From the NCBI GenBank assembly GCA_023439505.1, contig JAEXNR010000011.1, positions 62,001-126,000 on the forward strand: a DNA stretch of 64,000 bases, written 5' to 3'. Below, one piece after another: positions 37,617 through 45,567 of this stretch (position 1 is the first letter of the stretch; the number at the start of each line of letters is the position of its first letter). Source of the DNA: Bacillota bacterium (lineage in GTDB: Bacteria; Bacillota; Clostridia; Lachnospirales; Lachnospiraceae). Made by a program: the position numbers and the translations under genes. Below the pieces are notes generated by a model. That model ran no database searches, had not been told where the DNA came from, and saw nothing but the letters and a program-made list of their open reading frames with translations.

Positions 37617-38972
37617 TTATTGTGCTGCTAAATAGTCATTAATTAATTCTACAATCTCTTTTGCTTCCTCAGCCGGTTCCTTCTCACCAAAAGCAACATT
37701 CTCATATGCGTCGCTTAGGATTGCTGAAACTTCTGCACTGGTCGTTTTACCGGAATCTGATTTACCATTGTATTGCATGCTGACGTCAACGGTCATATTG
37801 GTCAAATCATTTAGTGTTCCTGCTTCGAGAGCAAGCTTCTGTGCTTTCTCTGTCGGAGGAACAGAACGTACCGTGCCCAGAGTTTTCATGGAATTCTCAT
37901 TGTTAAAGAAGTAATCTAAGAACATGGCTGCTTCTTCCGGATGTTTGGACTTTGCATAAATACCTACATATTGAGGGCAGTCATTTACCCAACCATCGCT
38001 CTTTCTATCTGCAAGCAGTGGCAATTGTCCTGCTATGTAATTAGGACTCGGATTCGCTGCCTGCATTACTGCTGCAGAGGAAGTATAACCAACGTATGCA
38101 ACATATTTACCTGCAATCCAGTTCGGATCATCCTGATTATTCACACCGTAGGTAGCCATATAGGATAACGGAACTGCAGCGTTATTCTCATATAATTGTT
38201 TCACAAATTCGAGAACCTGCGTAAACTGCTCTTCTGTCATATTGAGCTTGTTTTCTGCATCATTGATGATAGGAAGTCCGTTAATCTGTCTGGACATTGC
38301 TCTGATAATGAATGGCATCATATAAGCTTCATTACCGGAGATGAGATAGAGGGAGGGATCATATTCCTGTACCTTTTTACCCCATTCAATTAACTGATTC
38401 CAATCATAAGGCTGGGTGAAGTCAATCCCGATCTTATCAGCCAGATCCTTATTCACTACAATTGCCGTACCAGCCTTGCCCATAGGGATTGCATACTGGC
38501 TACCCGAACCAAATTGTCCGTTATCTACGAGGAAGGCAGGATTGAAGTTAGAGAAATCAATGCTTGTCTCGGAAAGGTTATATAGCTGTCCCTGAGAAAA
38601 ATATTCCGGTGCAGCACCTGTCTCCAGCTGGATAATGTCCGGTGCAGTACCTCCGGAGAATTGAGTCATTAGTTTATCATTGTAACCATCCTGTGCGCCA
38701 TATTCCGCTTCAATGGTAATCCAGGGATACTCTTTTTCAAAAGCATCAATTACAGCTAAGGTTGCTTCGTGTCTTGCATCTCCACCCCACCAGGAGAAAC
38801 GAAGGGAAACCGGCTCTTTTTCATCAGCTGTCTCTGCTTTCGGTACTTCGGTTGCTTTATCACCTGCGACCGGAGCTGTATCAGTTTTGTCCGTATCGTT
38901 CTTACCGCATGCTGCCAATGATAGGACCATCATAGAAGCAAGAAATAAAGCCAAAATCTTTTTCATTTTCAT
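37617..38972 (-). CDS. Sugar ABC transporter solute-binding lipoprotein
   Basis: 451 residues with lipobox LAAC (Cys22) and an Asp/Thr/Glu linker. The SBP_bac_1 domain begins at VSLRFSWWGGDARHEATL. TAPDIIQLETGAAPEYFSQGQL and GIYAKSKHPEEAAMFLDYFFNN are characteristic of CUT1 binding proteins. It is the first gene of the xylosidase operon and has a well-placed GGGAGG site before the ATG. Its likely ligand, from the neighbouring beta-xylosidase, is a xylo-oligosaccharide. Confidence 0.94.
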   Translation of the reverse strand: MKMKKILALFLASMMVLSLAACGKNDTDKTDTAPVAGDKATEVPKAETADEKEPVSLRFSWWGGDARHEATLAVIDAFEKEYPWITIEAEYGAQDGYNDKLMTQFSGGTAPDIIQLETGAAPEYFSQGQLYNLSETSIDFSNFNPAFLVDNGQFGSGSQYAIPMGKAGTAIVVNKDLADKIGIDFTQPYDWNQLIEWGKKVQEYDPSLYLISGNEAYMMPFIIRAMSRQINGLPIINDAENKLNMTEEQFTQVLEFVKQLYENNAAVPLSYMATYGVNNQDDPNWIAGKYVAYVGYTSSAAVMQAANPSPNYIAGQLPLLADRKSDGWVNDCPQYVGIYAKSKHPEEAAMFLDYFFNNENSMKTLGTVRSVPPTEKAQKLALEAGTLNDLTNMTVDVSMQYNGKSDSGKTTSAEVSAILSDAYENVAFGEKEPAEEAKEIVELINDYLAAQ

Positions 38973-39053
38973 AAATTGTAACCTCCCAATATATTTTTTA
39001 TTGCAGGCTCTAATCCCTTATCGGAATAAGCTCTTCAATGATGTAATTCTACC

Positions 39054-39082
39054 ATTATAATGCGCTTGCAAAAAGGTGTTTA
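39054..39082 (-). promoter_or_regulatory. Promoter with cre-like element, xylosidase operon
   Basis: TAAACA (39077-39082), 17-bp spacer and TATAAT (39054-39059) lie about 80 bp before the solute-binding gene. The spacer contains TTGCAAGCGCATT, which resembles a CcpA cre half-consensus (TGNAANCG), so catabolite repression is possible. Confidence 0.5.
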
Positions 39083-39196
39083 CCCTAACATAAGAATTCA
39101 TATCTTACTGTATTTTTCATGAACCGTATCATTTTTCATCTTTTGTATGCATAAATAAATCTGCTCTCTTTATATCAGTTCGATACCATAATTATT

Positions 39197-40972
39197 TTAC
39201 TGATTTTCTTCGATCGGAATCTTGAAGCTGACGGTTGTTCCCATATCTCTTTTACTCAGGATATGAAGTCTACTATCTTCTCCATAGTACAGGATTAAAC
39301 GCCGATTTAGGTTGGTCAACCCAATGTTCTTCGAATTAGCATCATTTATTTTTATCTTCAGCTCCTTCAGAATCTGTCTTGTCATTCCGCAACCGTTGTC
39401 TATGACATCTATGCAGAGATTATTTCTTCTTCGATGCACTTTGATTTTTATACAACATCTGTCATTCTTTGATCTGATACCATGGGTAACACAATTTTCT
39501 ATGACCGGCTGAAGCATGAGGCGAAATACGCTGATTTCCAGAAGAGAATTATCTATCTCATAATAAGTAACAATGATATTATTAAATCGTATTTCCTGTA
39601 TTTCGATATAAGCCTTTAGATAATCGAGTTCCTCCTTCAGAGACACAACTTCGGTAGGATTCGTCAATGCATATTTCATTATACTGGATAACTCTTGAAT
39701 CAAGGTATGCAAAGTGGATTGCCCTCCAAGCTCCTTAAGCACCTCCAGATCCATTGTCTGCAACGTATTAAAAATAAAATGTGGATTGATTTGGAGTTGC
39801 AGAGCCATAAGTTCAGATATCTCATTTTGATGCTGCTTTTCTATTAGATTGGCTTGCATCTGATGATTCTTTATAAAGAGGAACAGAATATTATTCAATA
39901 TCAGATTATATTCATCCTTTACGATTTGCTGTGGCTCCCCGATTACCTCTCCTCTTTCTGCTGCGCTAAATACATCCACCAGATAAGTTATATGTTTAAA
40001 TGCACTTTTTGTGGTAATCCAGGCTAGCAGCATAATAATCAGAAAATTGATTAATAAAATAGCAATGGCAAGCTTGATAAAATCCATTAATTTTTCCATA
40101 AATGCATGAAGCGATATCATCGATACCAGATAGGTCTGCTTATGATCATCGGGTATCACATTGACCAGATAATATTGATCGTTGAACTTCATCCACCTTT
40201 GGTTCTTACTGTATTTCCCTTCCTTGTTATACTCCTTTGTCATTTTCTCAAAAAAGTTATTCTCAAAATCAACATTTAATGCGGTTTCTTTATTGCTTTC
40301 ATATAATACTTCCCCTTGTTTATTCAAGAAAAAGATGCTTTGACCGTTAGTTATCATATCCTTTAGTCTCTCTCCAAAGGTAGCTGACTTTACATTTAAA
40401 ACGATTACACCATTCGCATAGGACATACGTTTATAGATGGTAATTACCTTTTTGGCCTTATCATAGCTATTTCTTTTCAGTTCTCTTGTTTCAACAAATT
40501 GTTTATTGTCCTTAGGGATTTTATTGTAATGATCGAACCACTCGGTATCATAGAAGGTTTTAAAGGAGGCAAGTTCGTCGGAGGAGGAGGAGAGGAAATT
40601 ATCCAAGCCATCCATAAACAGATATATAGAATCAATATATCGATAGGATGTCTGAGCACTAGTTAAGTAATTAATGATGGAGTCCATAAAAATGATATCC
40701 TTGAACACCAGGATATCATGACTCATCAGTTTCTTCATCGAAATCATATACTGGGCGTTTCTCATTGCAACATCCTGCTGATTAATAGAACTGTAAATGA
40801 TATTGACAATATTATCATTAATACTGGTTAAGGTATTCTCGCCAATCTTCTTAAATTCATTCTGCTGCGCATTAATCGCAATATAACCCATAACTCCAAA
40901 AATGGTCAAAAGTGGAATAATCATAATCAGCGCAAAAGTGCGGAAGCGTTTAAAAAAGAATTTTTTCAACAT
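39197..40972 (-). CDS. Sensor histidine kinase (YesM type)
   Basis: 591-residue membrane sensor. The first transmembrane helix is at about 13-34, a large extracellular sensor at about 35-290, and the second helix at about 292-318. A HAMP-like linker leads into the His_kinase domain with phosphoacceptor His397 in LQINPHFIFNTLQ. The ATP-binding domain shows VIENCVTHGI, DNGCGMT and GLTNLNRRL. It is 3 bp downstream of its response regulator. Such pairs usually control adjacent sugar ABC importers, here the operon starting at 38972. Confidence 0.93.
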   Translation of the reverse strand: MLKKFFFKRFRTFALIMIIPLLTIFGVMGYIAINAQQNEFKKIGENTLTSINDNIVNIIYSSINQQDVAMRNAQYMISMKKLMSHDILVFKDIIFMDSIINYLTSAQTSYRYIDSIYLFMDGLDNFLSSSSDELASFKTFYDTEWFDHYNKIPKDNKQFVETRELKRNSYDKAKKVITIYKRMSYANGVIVLNVKSATFGERLKDMITNGQSIFFLNKQGEVLYESNKETALNVDFENNFFEKMTKEYNKEGKYSKNQRWMKFNDQYYLVNVIPDDHKQTYLVSMISLHAFMEKLMDFIKLAIAILLINFLIIMLLAWITTKSAFKHITYLVDVFSAAERGEVIGEPQQIVKDEYNLILNNILFLFIKNHQMQANLIEKQHQNEISELMALQLQINPHFIFNTLQTMDLEVLKELGGQSTLHTLIQELSSIMKYALTNPTEVVSLKEELDYLKAYIEIQEIRFNNIIVTYYEIDNSLLEISVFRLMLQPVIENCVTHGIRSKNDRCCIKIKVHRRRNNLCIDVIDNGCGMTRQILKELKIKINDANSKNIGLTNLNRRLILYYGEDSRLHILSKRDMGTTVSFKIPIEENQ

Positions 40973-40975
40973 GCA

Positions 40976-41716
40976 CTAATGATTCTCCTTTCTTTGACCA
41001 TTTCTATACTCCATCGGACTGACATTAAAGTACGCCTTAAATGCTCTGGAAAAATTTTTGGGATTATCATATCCAACATAAAAGGCGATTTCATAATGCT
41101 TATAACCTGGATCCATTAAAAGCTCACTAGCCTTTTCCATCTTAATCCTGTTCAATCTCTCAAGAAAGCCACAACCGGATTTTTCTTTATAAATTTTCGA
41201 GAGGTAATTCGGACTAAGACCAACGATCTCCGCAGCTCCTTCCAGAGAAGCTTTCTGGTAATTATTATTCAAGTATTCATCGACCCGTGTAATGATTTCA
41301 TTATAATATGTTTTCGGTTTAGCAGGCTCAAGGATATTCTTTTGATCCAGTACAATTCTGATTTTTTCAAAGCACGCAACTAATTCGTCATACCGGATCG
41401 GCTTTAACAGATAATCACTGATTCCGTAATGAATCGCTGCTCGCATATAGGAATAATCCTTATAACTGCTGAATAATACGATTTTAAGCTCAGGGAATTG
41501 CTTAAGCTCCTTTGTCAGCTCAATCCCATTCATTTCGGGCATAGAAATATCTGTCATCACCACATCAACCAGATTGCTTTTGATATAAGCGAGAGCACTC
41601 TTCGCATCAATAAATCGAGCCACTACCTGAAAACCAATATTATTCCAAGGAAACAATTCAGAAATACCTTCCAAAATCTTCTCTTCATCATCAATTATTA
41701 CTAATCGATACATCAT
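40976..41716 (-). CDS. AraC-type response regulator (YesN type)
   Basis: 246 residues. The N-terminal receiver domain has the acidic pocket DDEE (9-12) and phosphoacceptor Asp56 in MTDISMPEMNG. The C-terminal AraC double helix-turn-helix spans about 140-243 and ends with the signature VGYDNPKNFSRAFKAYFNVSPMEYR. It is short for the YesN group because the linker between receiver and HTH is small. It is co-transcribed with the kinase and is the probable activator of the xylosidase/importer operon. Confidence 0.94.
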   Translation of the reverse strand: MMYRLVIIDDEEKILEGISELFPWNNIGFQVVARFIDAKSALAYIKSNLVDVVMTDISMPEMNGIELTKELKQFPELKIVLFSSYKDYSYMRAAIHYGISDYLLKPIRYDELVACFEKIRIVLDQKNILEPAKPKTYYNEIITRVDEYLNNNYQKASLEGAAEIVGLSPNYLSKIYKEKSGCGFLERLNRIKMEKASELLMDPGYKHYEIAFYVGYDNPKNFSRAFKAYFNVSPMEYRNGQRKENH

Positions 41717-42015
41717 ACTTCTCCTCCTATAACATGGACGCTGCTCTATCTTTATTTCATTATTGTTATATAGATTTATAGCTTAATTATATCATATACT
41801 TGGTTAACATAACACAATATAACCAAACAAGCATAGAAAATGAAGAATTATCATAAGTTTATGTCACCTGTAAATTCCGACCATAAATCGTATTACTTCT
41901 TTGTGTTGCCCTTGAATAAGAATTTCTAACAAGTCTTCTATCTTTTAAAGAACTGATGCTTTTATCATGATCAACATAACCTATCTTTCATATCTTTTTC
42001 TCAAATTTTCACTGA

Positions 42016-42044
42016 TTGACTTATTATCATGGCATGTATATAAT
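42016..42044 (+). promoter_or_regulatory. Sigma-A promoter of the second ArsR-type gene
   Basis: TTGACT (42016-42021), 17-bp spacer and TATAAT (42039-42044): the same -35 and -10 hexamers and spacing as the promoter of the paralogue at 18236. The remainder of the divergent gap (41717-42015) is AT-rich with nothing else recognised. Confidence 0.75.
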
Positions 42045-42046
42045 AA

Positions 42047-42062
42047 TTTAGTAAATACTAAA
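42047..42062 (+). promoter_or_regulatory. Perfect palindrome at the second arsR-type transcription start
   Basis: TTTAGTA-AA-TACTAAA, a perfect 7+2+7 inverted repeat directly after the -10 hexamer. It is in the same relative position as the repeat at 18271-18291 but with a different sequence, so each paralogue may bind its own operator. Confidence 0.5.
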
Positions 42063-42112
42063 ATATTCTACCCCTTCGCAAAAGATTATCGGAAAATATC
42101 AGGAGGTAAAAC

Positions 42113-43048
42113 ATGCTTCACATAAAATCGTTGGATGAGGGCTTAGAGGTTTTTAAAGCATTAGGTTCCGATGTCCGTATAGAGATCATAAAATTACTTT
42201 TATCTAATAAAAGCATGAATATGAATGAACTTGCCACTAGCCTGAATATCACGAACGGAGCCTTAACCAGTCACATTAAGAAATTAGAAGATTGCGGAAT
42301 TGTCTCTATCTCCGCTGAGTCAACCGGTCACGGTAATCAGAAGAAATGTGGGGTTCGCCTCGACAAAATTCTAATCGATATAGATTCTCAGGATGAGAAA
42401 GAGAATATTTATCAGACCGATATAAAAATAGGTCATTATTCCAATTATAACATTTTCCCCACTTGTGGCTTAGCCTCCTCAACTACTCTGATAGGTCAGG
42501 TGGATGATGCCAGATACTTCACACATCCTGATCGCTATCAGGCAGACATTCTTTGGTTTACAAAAGGTTATATTGAATATATCATCCCTAACTTTATCCC
42601 CACCTACCAGAAAATTGATCAGATCACCATATCGGCTGAGTTATGTTCAGAAGCACCCGGTGTAAATGCCGTCTGGCCTTCTGACATCTATTTCCATCTG
42701 AATGATGTGTGTATCGGAACCTGGACCAGCCCCGGAGATTTCGGAGATATCAAAGGAATTTTCACTCCCGATTGGTGGATCCCCAACTGGAATCAATACG
42801 GACTCCTTAAGCTTCTGGTAATTAATAAGAAGGGCACCTTCATTGATGGTCTTAAGATATCTGATGTCTCTATCGGTGACTTTAACTTCGATTATCGCAG
42901 TACCATCCGCTTCAAGATGGAGGTACCTGAGAATGCACAGCATGTCGGAGGATTAACCATCTTCGGTAAATCCTTCGGTAATTACAACCAAGATATCAAC
43001 GTACGTATTAACTATAGCCCGATCAACCTACCAAATAAGCCGGAATAG
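42113..43048 (+). CDS. ArsR-type regulator with large C-terminal domain (paralogue)
   Basis: 311 residues, similar along its whole length to the protein at 18437-19363. The ArsR-type winged helix is at about 8-90 (EVFKALGSDVRIEIIKLLL, NITNGALTSHIKKLEDCGIV). The C-terminal domain at about 105-305 shares PTCGLASS, VWPSDIYFHLND, WTSPGDFGDIKG, NQYGLLKLLVINKKGTFIDG and GGLTIFGKSFG. Those shared Trp/Gly/Asn positions mark the ligand-binding core. It is next to the second GH51 gene, as its paralogue is near the first. GGAGGTAAAAC precedes the ATG. Confidence 0.85.
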   Translation: MLHIKSLDEGLEVFKALGSDVRIEIIKLLLSNKSMNMNELATSLNITNGALTSHIKKLEDCGIVSISAESTGHGNQKKCGVRLDKILIDIDSQDEKENIYQTDIKIGHYSNYNIFPTCGLASSTTLIGQVDDARYFTHPDRYQADILWFTKGYIEYIIPNFIPTYQKIDQITISAELCSEAPGVNAVWPSDIYFHLNDVCIGTWTSPGDFGDIKGIFTPDWWIPNWNQYGLLKLLVINKKGTFIDGLKISDVSIGDFNFDYRSTIRFKMEVPENAQHVGGLTIFGKSFGNYNQDINVRINYSPINLPNKPE

Positions 43049-43094
43049 ATATATTCGAAAATCGAAACATGGACTGTTGAAAATTCAACATACA

Positions 43095-43135
43095 AATAAG
43101 AAGAAGGGAAGTGTAATGCTTTCCTTCTTCTTATT
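43095..43135. terminator. Hairpin between convergent genes
   Basis: The arms AATAAGAAGAAGG / CCTTCTTCTTATT close a 15-base central part. The following T-tracts are short on both strands, so termination efficiency is uncertain. Confidence 0.5.
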
Positions 43136-43167
43136 GAAACACTCACTCAGTAACAGCTCGTATTATG

Positions 43168-43416
43168 TTACCACTTCTTACCGGGGCAGTAGTTTTTATT
43201 AACCGCCGCCCTCATCTCAACGAAGCATCCGCACTTTCTGCACATCCCGGTTAGCAGCATATCGCATTCCTTACAGATCCCCATTCTGTACTCATATAAT
43301 TCTTCCGGTGCCTTAATTTCTTCTGACAGATTACGAATGTACTCAAACATATTTTTATACTCTTCATATTCCTCCATATCACGAATTAGACATTTCTTAC
43401 ATATCCGGGTTTCCAT
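43168..43416 (-). CDS. Small zinc-ribbon protein (DUF6171-like)
   Basis: 82 residues with eight or more cysteines arranged as CKKC, CKEC, CRKCGC and a final YCPGKKW, typical of the DUF6171 small zinc-binding proteins of clostridia. Function is unknown. Its ATG overlaps the GH51 stop by one base (TAATG), so translation is almost certainly coupled to the arabinofuranosidase. That is unexpected for a protein with no obvious link to sugars. Confidence 0.8.
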   Translation of the reverse strand: METRICKKCLIRDMEEYEEYKNMFEYIRNLSEEIKAPEELYEYRMGICKECDMLLTGMCRKCGCFVEMRAAVNKNYCPGKKW

Positions 43417-44915
43417 TAGCTTATTCTGATATTCAGTACACTACAGGCAGGGATCATAAGCGTAATTCCTTTTTCGTGTACTACAAAATCCGTAAAGGAT
43501 TTTTCCGTAACCTGTTCCGTATTCTCAAAGGTATTATAATCACCCATTCCACCGGATAGAATACTTGCTTTAACTTCCTTAACCACCTTGTCCATCAAAG
43601 CAACTTCCACTTCTTCTGCCTCATTCAGGGATAAGTTATTTAAGGTTATATTAATAACACCATCCTCATCCATCGAAACGGATTCATGCAGGTTGACAAC
43701 CATATCCTCGCCGATACCAACGGTACCGGTATCAATATGGCTTTCCAGCAAATAAGCATTCTGATGCTCCTTATACATATGGAACACATGATAGGTAGGA
43801 GTCTTCACCATCTTATCACCCTCTGTCAGAATAACAGAATGAAGTACATTAATTATCTGAGCCAGATTAGCCATTTTCACTCTATCACAATGTTTATTAA
43901 AGATATTCAGCGTAACGCCTGCTACCAAAGCATCCCTCATGGTATTCTGCTGATATAAGAAACCTGGGTTTGTGCCCGGCTCCACATCGAACCAGTTACC
44001 CCACTCATCCACGATCATACCGATCTTCTTCTCCGGATCATATTGATCCATAATCGCACTATGCCCTTTGATTAATGTCTCCATGTACAGAGCCTTCTTC
44101 AGAGTCTTATACCATGCCGATGCATCAAAATCCGTTGCACTACCCTTTGTCTCCCAGCTCCCGGGAATCGTGTAGTAATGTAAGGATAGACCATCCATAA
44201 ATCCGTGGCGATTTTTCGGAGTATGGTCATGCGTCGTCTTTAGCACATCCTCCGTCCAATGATAATCATCTACATTAGCACCGCAGCATATCTTTGCTAC
44301 CGGCATATCTGCCTTATAGTTTCTGATAAAGGTCTGGTACCTTCTGAATTCGTTTGCATAATGAACCGGAGTCATGTTGCCGCCGCAGCCCCAATTCTCA
44401 TTGCCTACCCCAAAATAATCGACTCTCCAGGCCCTTTCTTGACCATTTTCCTTACGAAGCTCCGCCATCGGGGACACTCCTTCGAAGGTCATATATTCCA
44501 CCCATTCAGACATTTCCTGAACGGTACCGCTACCGAGATTACCATTGATATAGGTTTTGCATCCCAACTGTCGACAGAGCTCCATGAATTCATGTGTTCC
44601 GAAGCTATTATCTTCCACCACTCCCCCCCAGTGGGTATTGATCATTTTCTTACGCTTTTCTTTTGGGCCGATCCCATCCTTCCAATGATATTCATCTGCA
44701 AAGCATCCACCAGGCCAGCGAAGCACAGGCACTTTTATTTCTTTGAGTGCCTCTACTACATCATTTCTCATTCCATTCGTGTTTTCGATTTCGGAATTCT
44801 CACCTACATACAACCCTTCGTAGATACATCTGCCAAGATGTTCCGCAAAATGACCGTAGATCTCCGCATAGATTTTGTCTTTTCTGTTACGCTCGTTGAT
44901 TATCAGTTTCGCCAT
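43416..44915 (-). CDS. GH51 alpha-L-arabinofuranosidase (second copy)
   Basis: 499-residue cytoplasmic GH51 enzyme, closely similar to 12693-14201 along the whole length. The acid/base Glu is in VGNENWG and the nucleophile Glu in IVDEWGNWF. Small differences cluster in the C-terminal beta domain. Regulation is likely distinct, because the promoter/operator block of the first copy is not found here; instead a 12-bp tandem repeat array lies about 130-200 bp upstream. The second gene in the unit is the DUF6171-like protein. Confidence 0.96.
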   Translation of the reverse strand: MAKLIINERNRKDKIYAEIYGHFAEHLGRCIYEGLYVGENSEIENTNGMRNDVVEALKEIKVPVLRWPGGCFADEYHWKDGIGPKEKRKKMINTHWGGVVEDNSFGTHEFMELCRQLGCKTYINGNLGSGTVQEMSEWVEYMTFEGVSPMAELRKENGQERAWRVDYFGVGNENWGCGGNMTPVHYANEFRRYQTFIRNYKADMPVAKICCGANVDDYHWTEDVLKTTHDHTPKNRHGFMDGLSLHYYTIPGSWETKGSATDFDASAWYKTLKKALYMETLIKGHSAIMDQYDPEKKIGMIVDEWGNWFDVEPGTNPGFLYQQNTMRDALVAGVTLNIFNKHCDRVKMANLAQIINVLHSVILTEGDKMVKTPTYHVFHMYKEHQNAYLLESHIDTGTVGIGEDMVVNLHESVSMDEDGVINITLNNLSLNEAEEVEVALMDKVVKEVKASILSGGMGDYNTFENTEQVTEKSFTDFVVHEKGITLMIPACSVLNIRIS

Positions 44916-45042
44916 TTCATTTATCCTCTCTTATGATTAGTAATAAACTCCCCCTACACATTGATTGTTTATTGTTAAAATTGATAAATCTAAAAATATA
45001 ATCTGCAGGGTCATTCAATATAATTTTAATAGCCTAAGATTA

Positions 45043-45114
45043 TTTCTTTATTATTTCCTTTACTATTTTCTTTACTATTTTCTTTACTATTTTCTTTACT
45101 ATTTCCTTTACTAT
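45043..45114. repeat. Six tandem copies of a 12-bp repeat
   Basis: Six head-to-tail units of TTTCTTTACTAT (first unit with one change, two units reading TTCCTTTACTAT). They lie upstream of the second GH51 gene; on its coding strand the unit reads ATAGTAAAGAAA. Such a short array can change copy number by slippage and could alter promoter spacing or curvature. Confidence 0.85.
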
Positions 45115-45567
45115 TTTAGATTTTACTAAATTATAATTGATTTGCTAATGATATTCAATCTATATTTCTACTTTCATTATGATTTATTCTGATTTTTGTT
45201 AAGTACAGATGGCTTTACTCAGAATTATATATTTCCATAAAATATTTAGGTCAAATGGACATGTTATTCTTTTATCAAATAATTGATTGATAACCATGCT
45301 ACGAAGATATCCGTATGGAGCCTGCAGACAAAACAAGCCAGGTATAATCAAATGTACCTGGCTTTCAAATTACGCTCATTATTTCTCAAAAAATATACTG
45401 AAGAAGATCTGCTCTATACAATTCTTTGATTTAATCTTTTTTTCTTGGCCGTCAAATTCTGTATAACGCCGTTACCAATGGACGGTCCGAAGGCCTGAAC
45501 TACAATTGATGCTGATGCATGATATCGATTCCAAAATAGACAGATGCTTCTTCAAGCAATCCATGAA
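45115..45567. other. Gene-poor stretch with hairpin and possible transposase remnant
   Basis: No intact gene. A hairpin AAGCCAGGTA / TACCTGGCTT (45335-45364) may terminate the Hsp70 operon, although the T-tract is weak. On the plus strand about 45441-45494, a short frame reads LGRQILYNAVTNGRSEGLNYN before a stop. It resembles the C-terminal part of DDE transposases with a TNG-EG-N motif, but is too short to be sure. Confidence 0.35.

Noticed and set aside
44259..44936. 225-codon open frame on the plus strand
   Set aside because: Antisense to the second GH51 gene; the equivalent shadow also exists opposite the first GH51 gene, as expected from shared codon pattern.
45043..45114. Possible CRISPR array
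   Set aside because: Units are 12 bp and directly adjacent with no spacers, so it is a simple tandem repeat.
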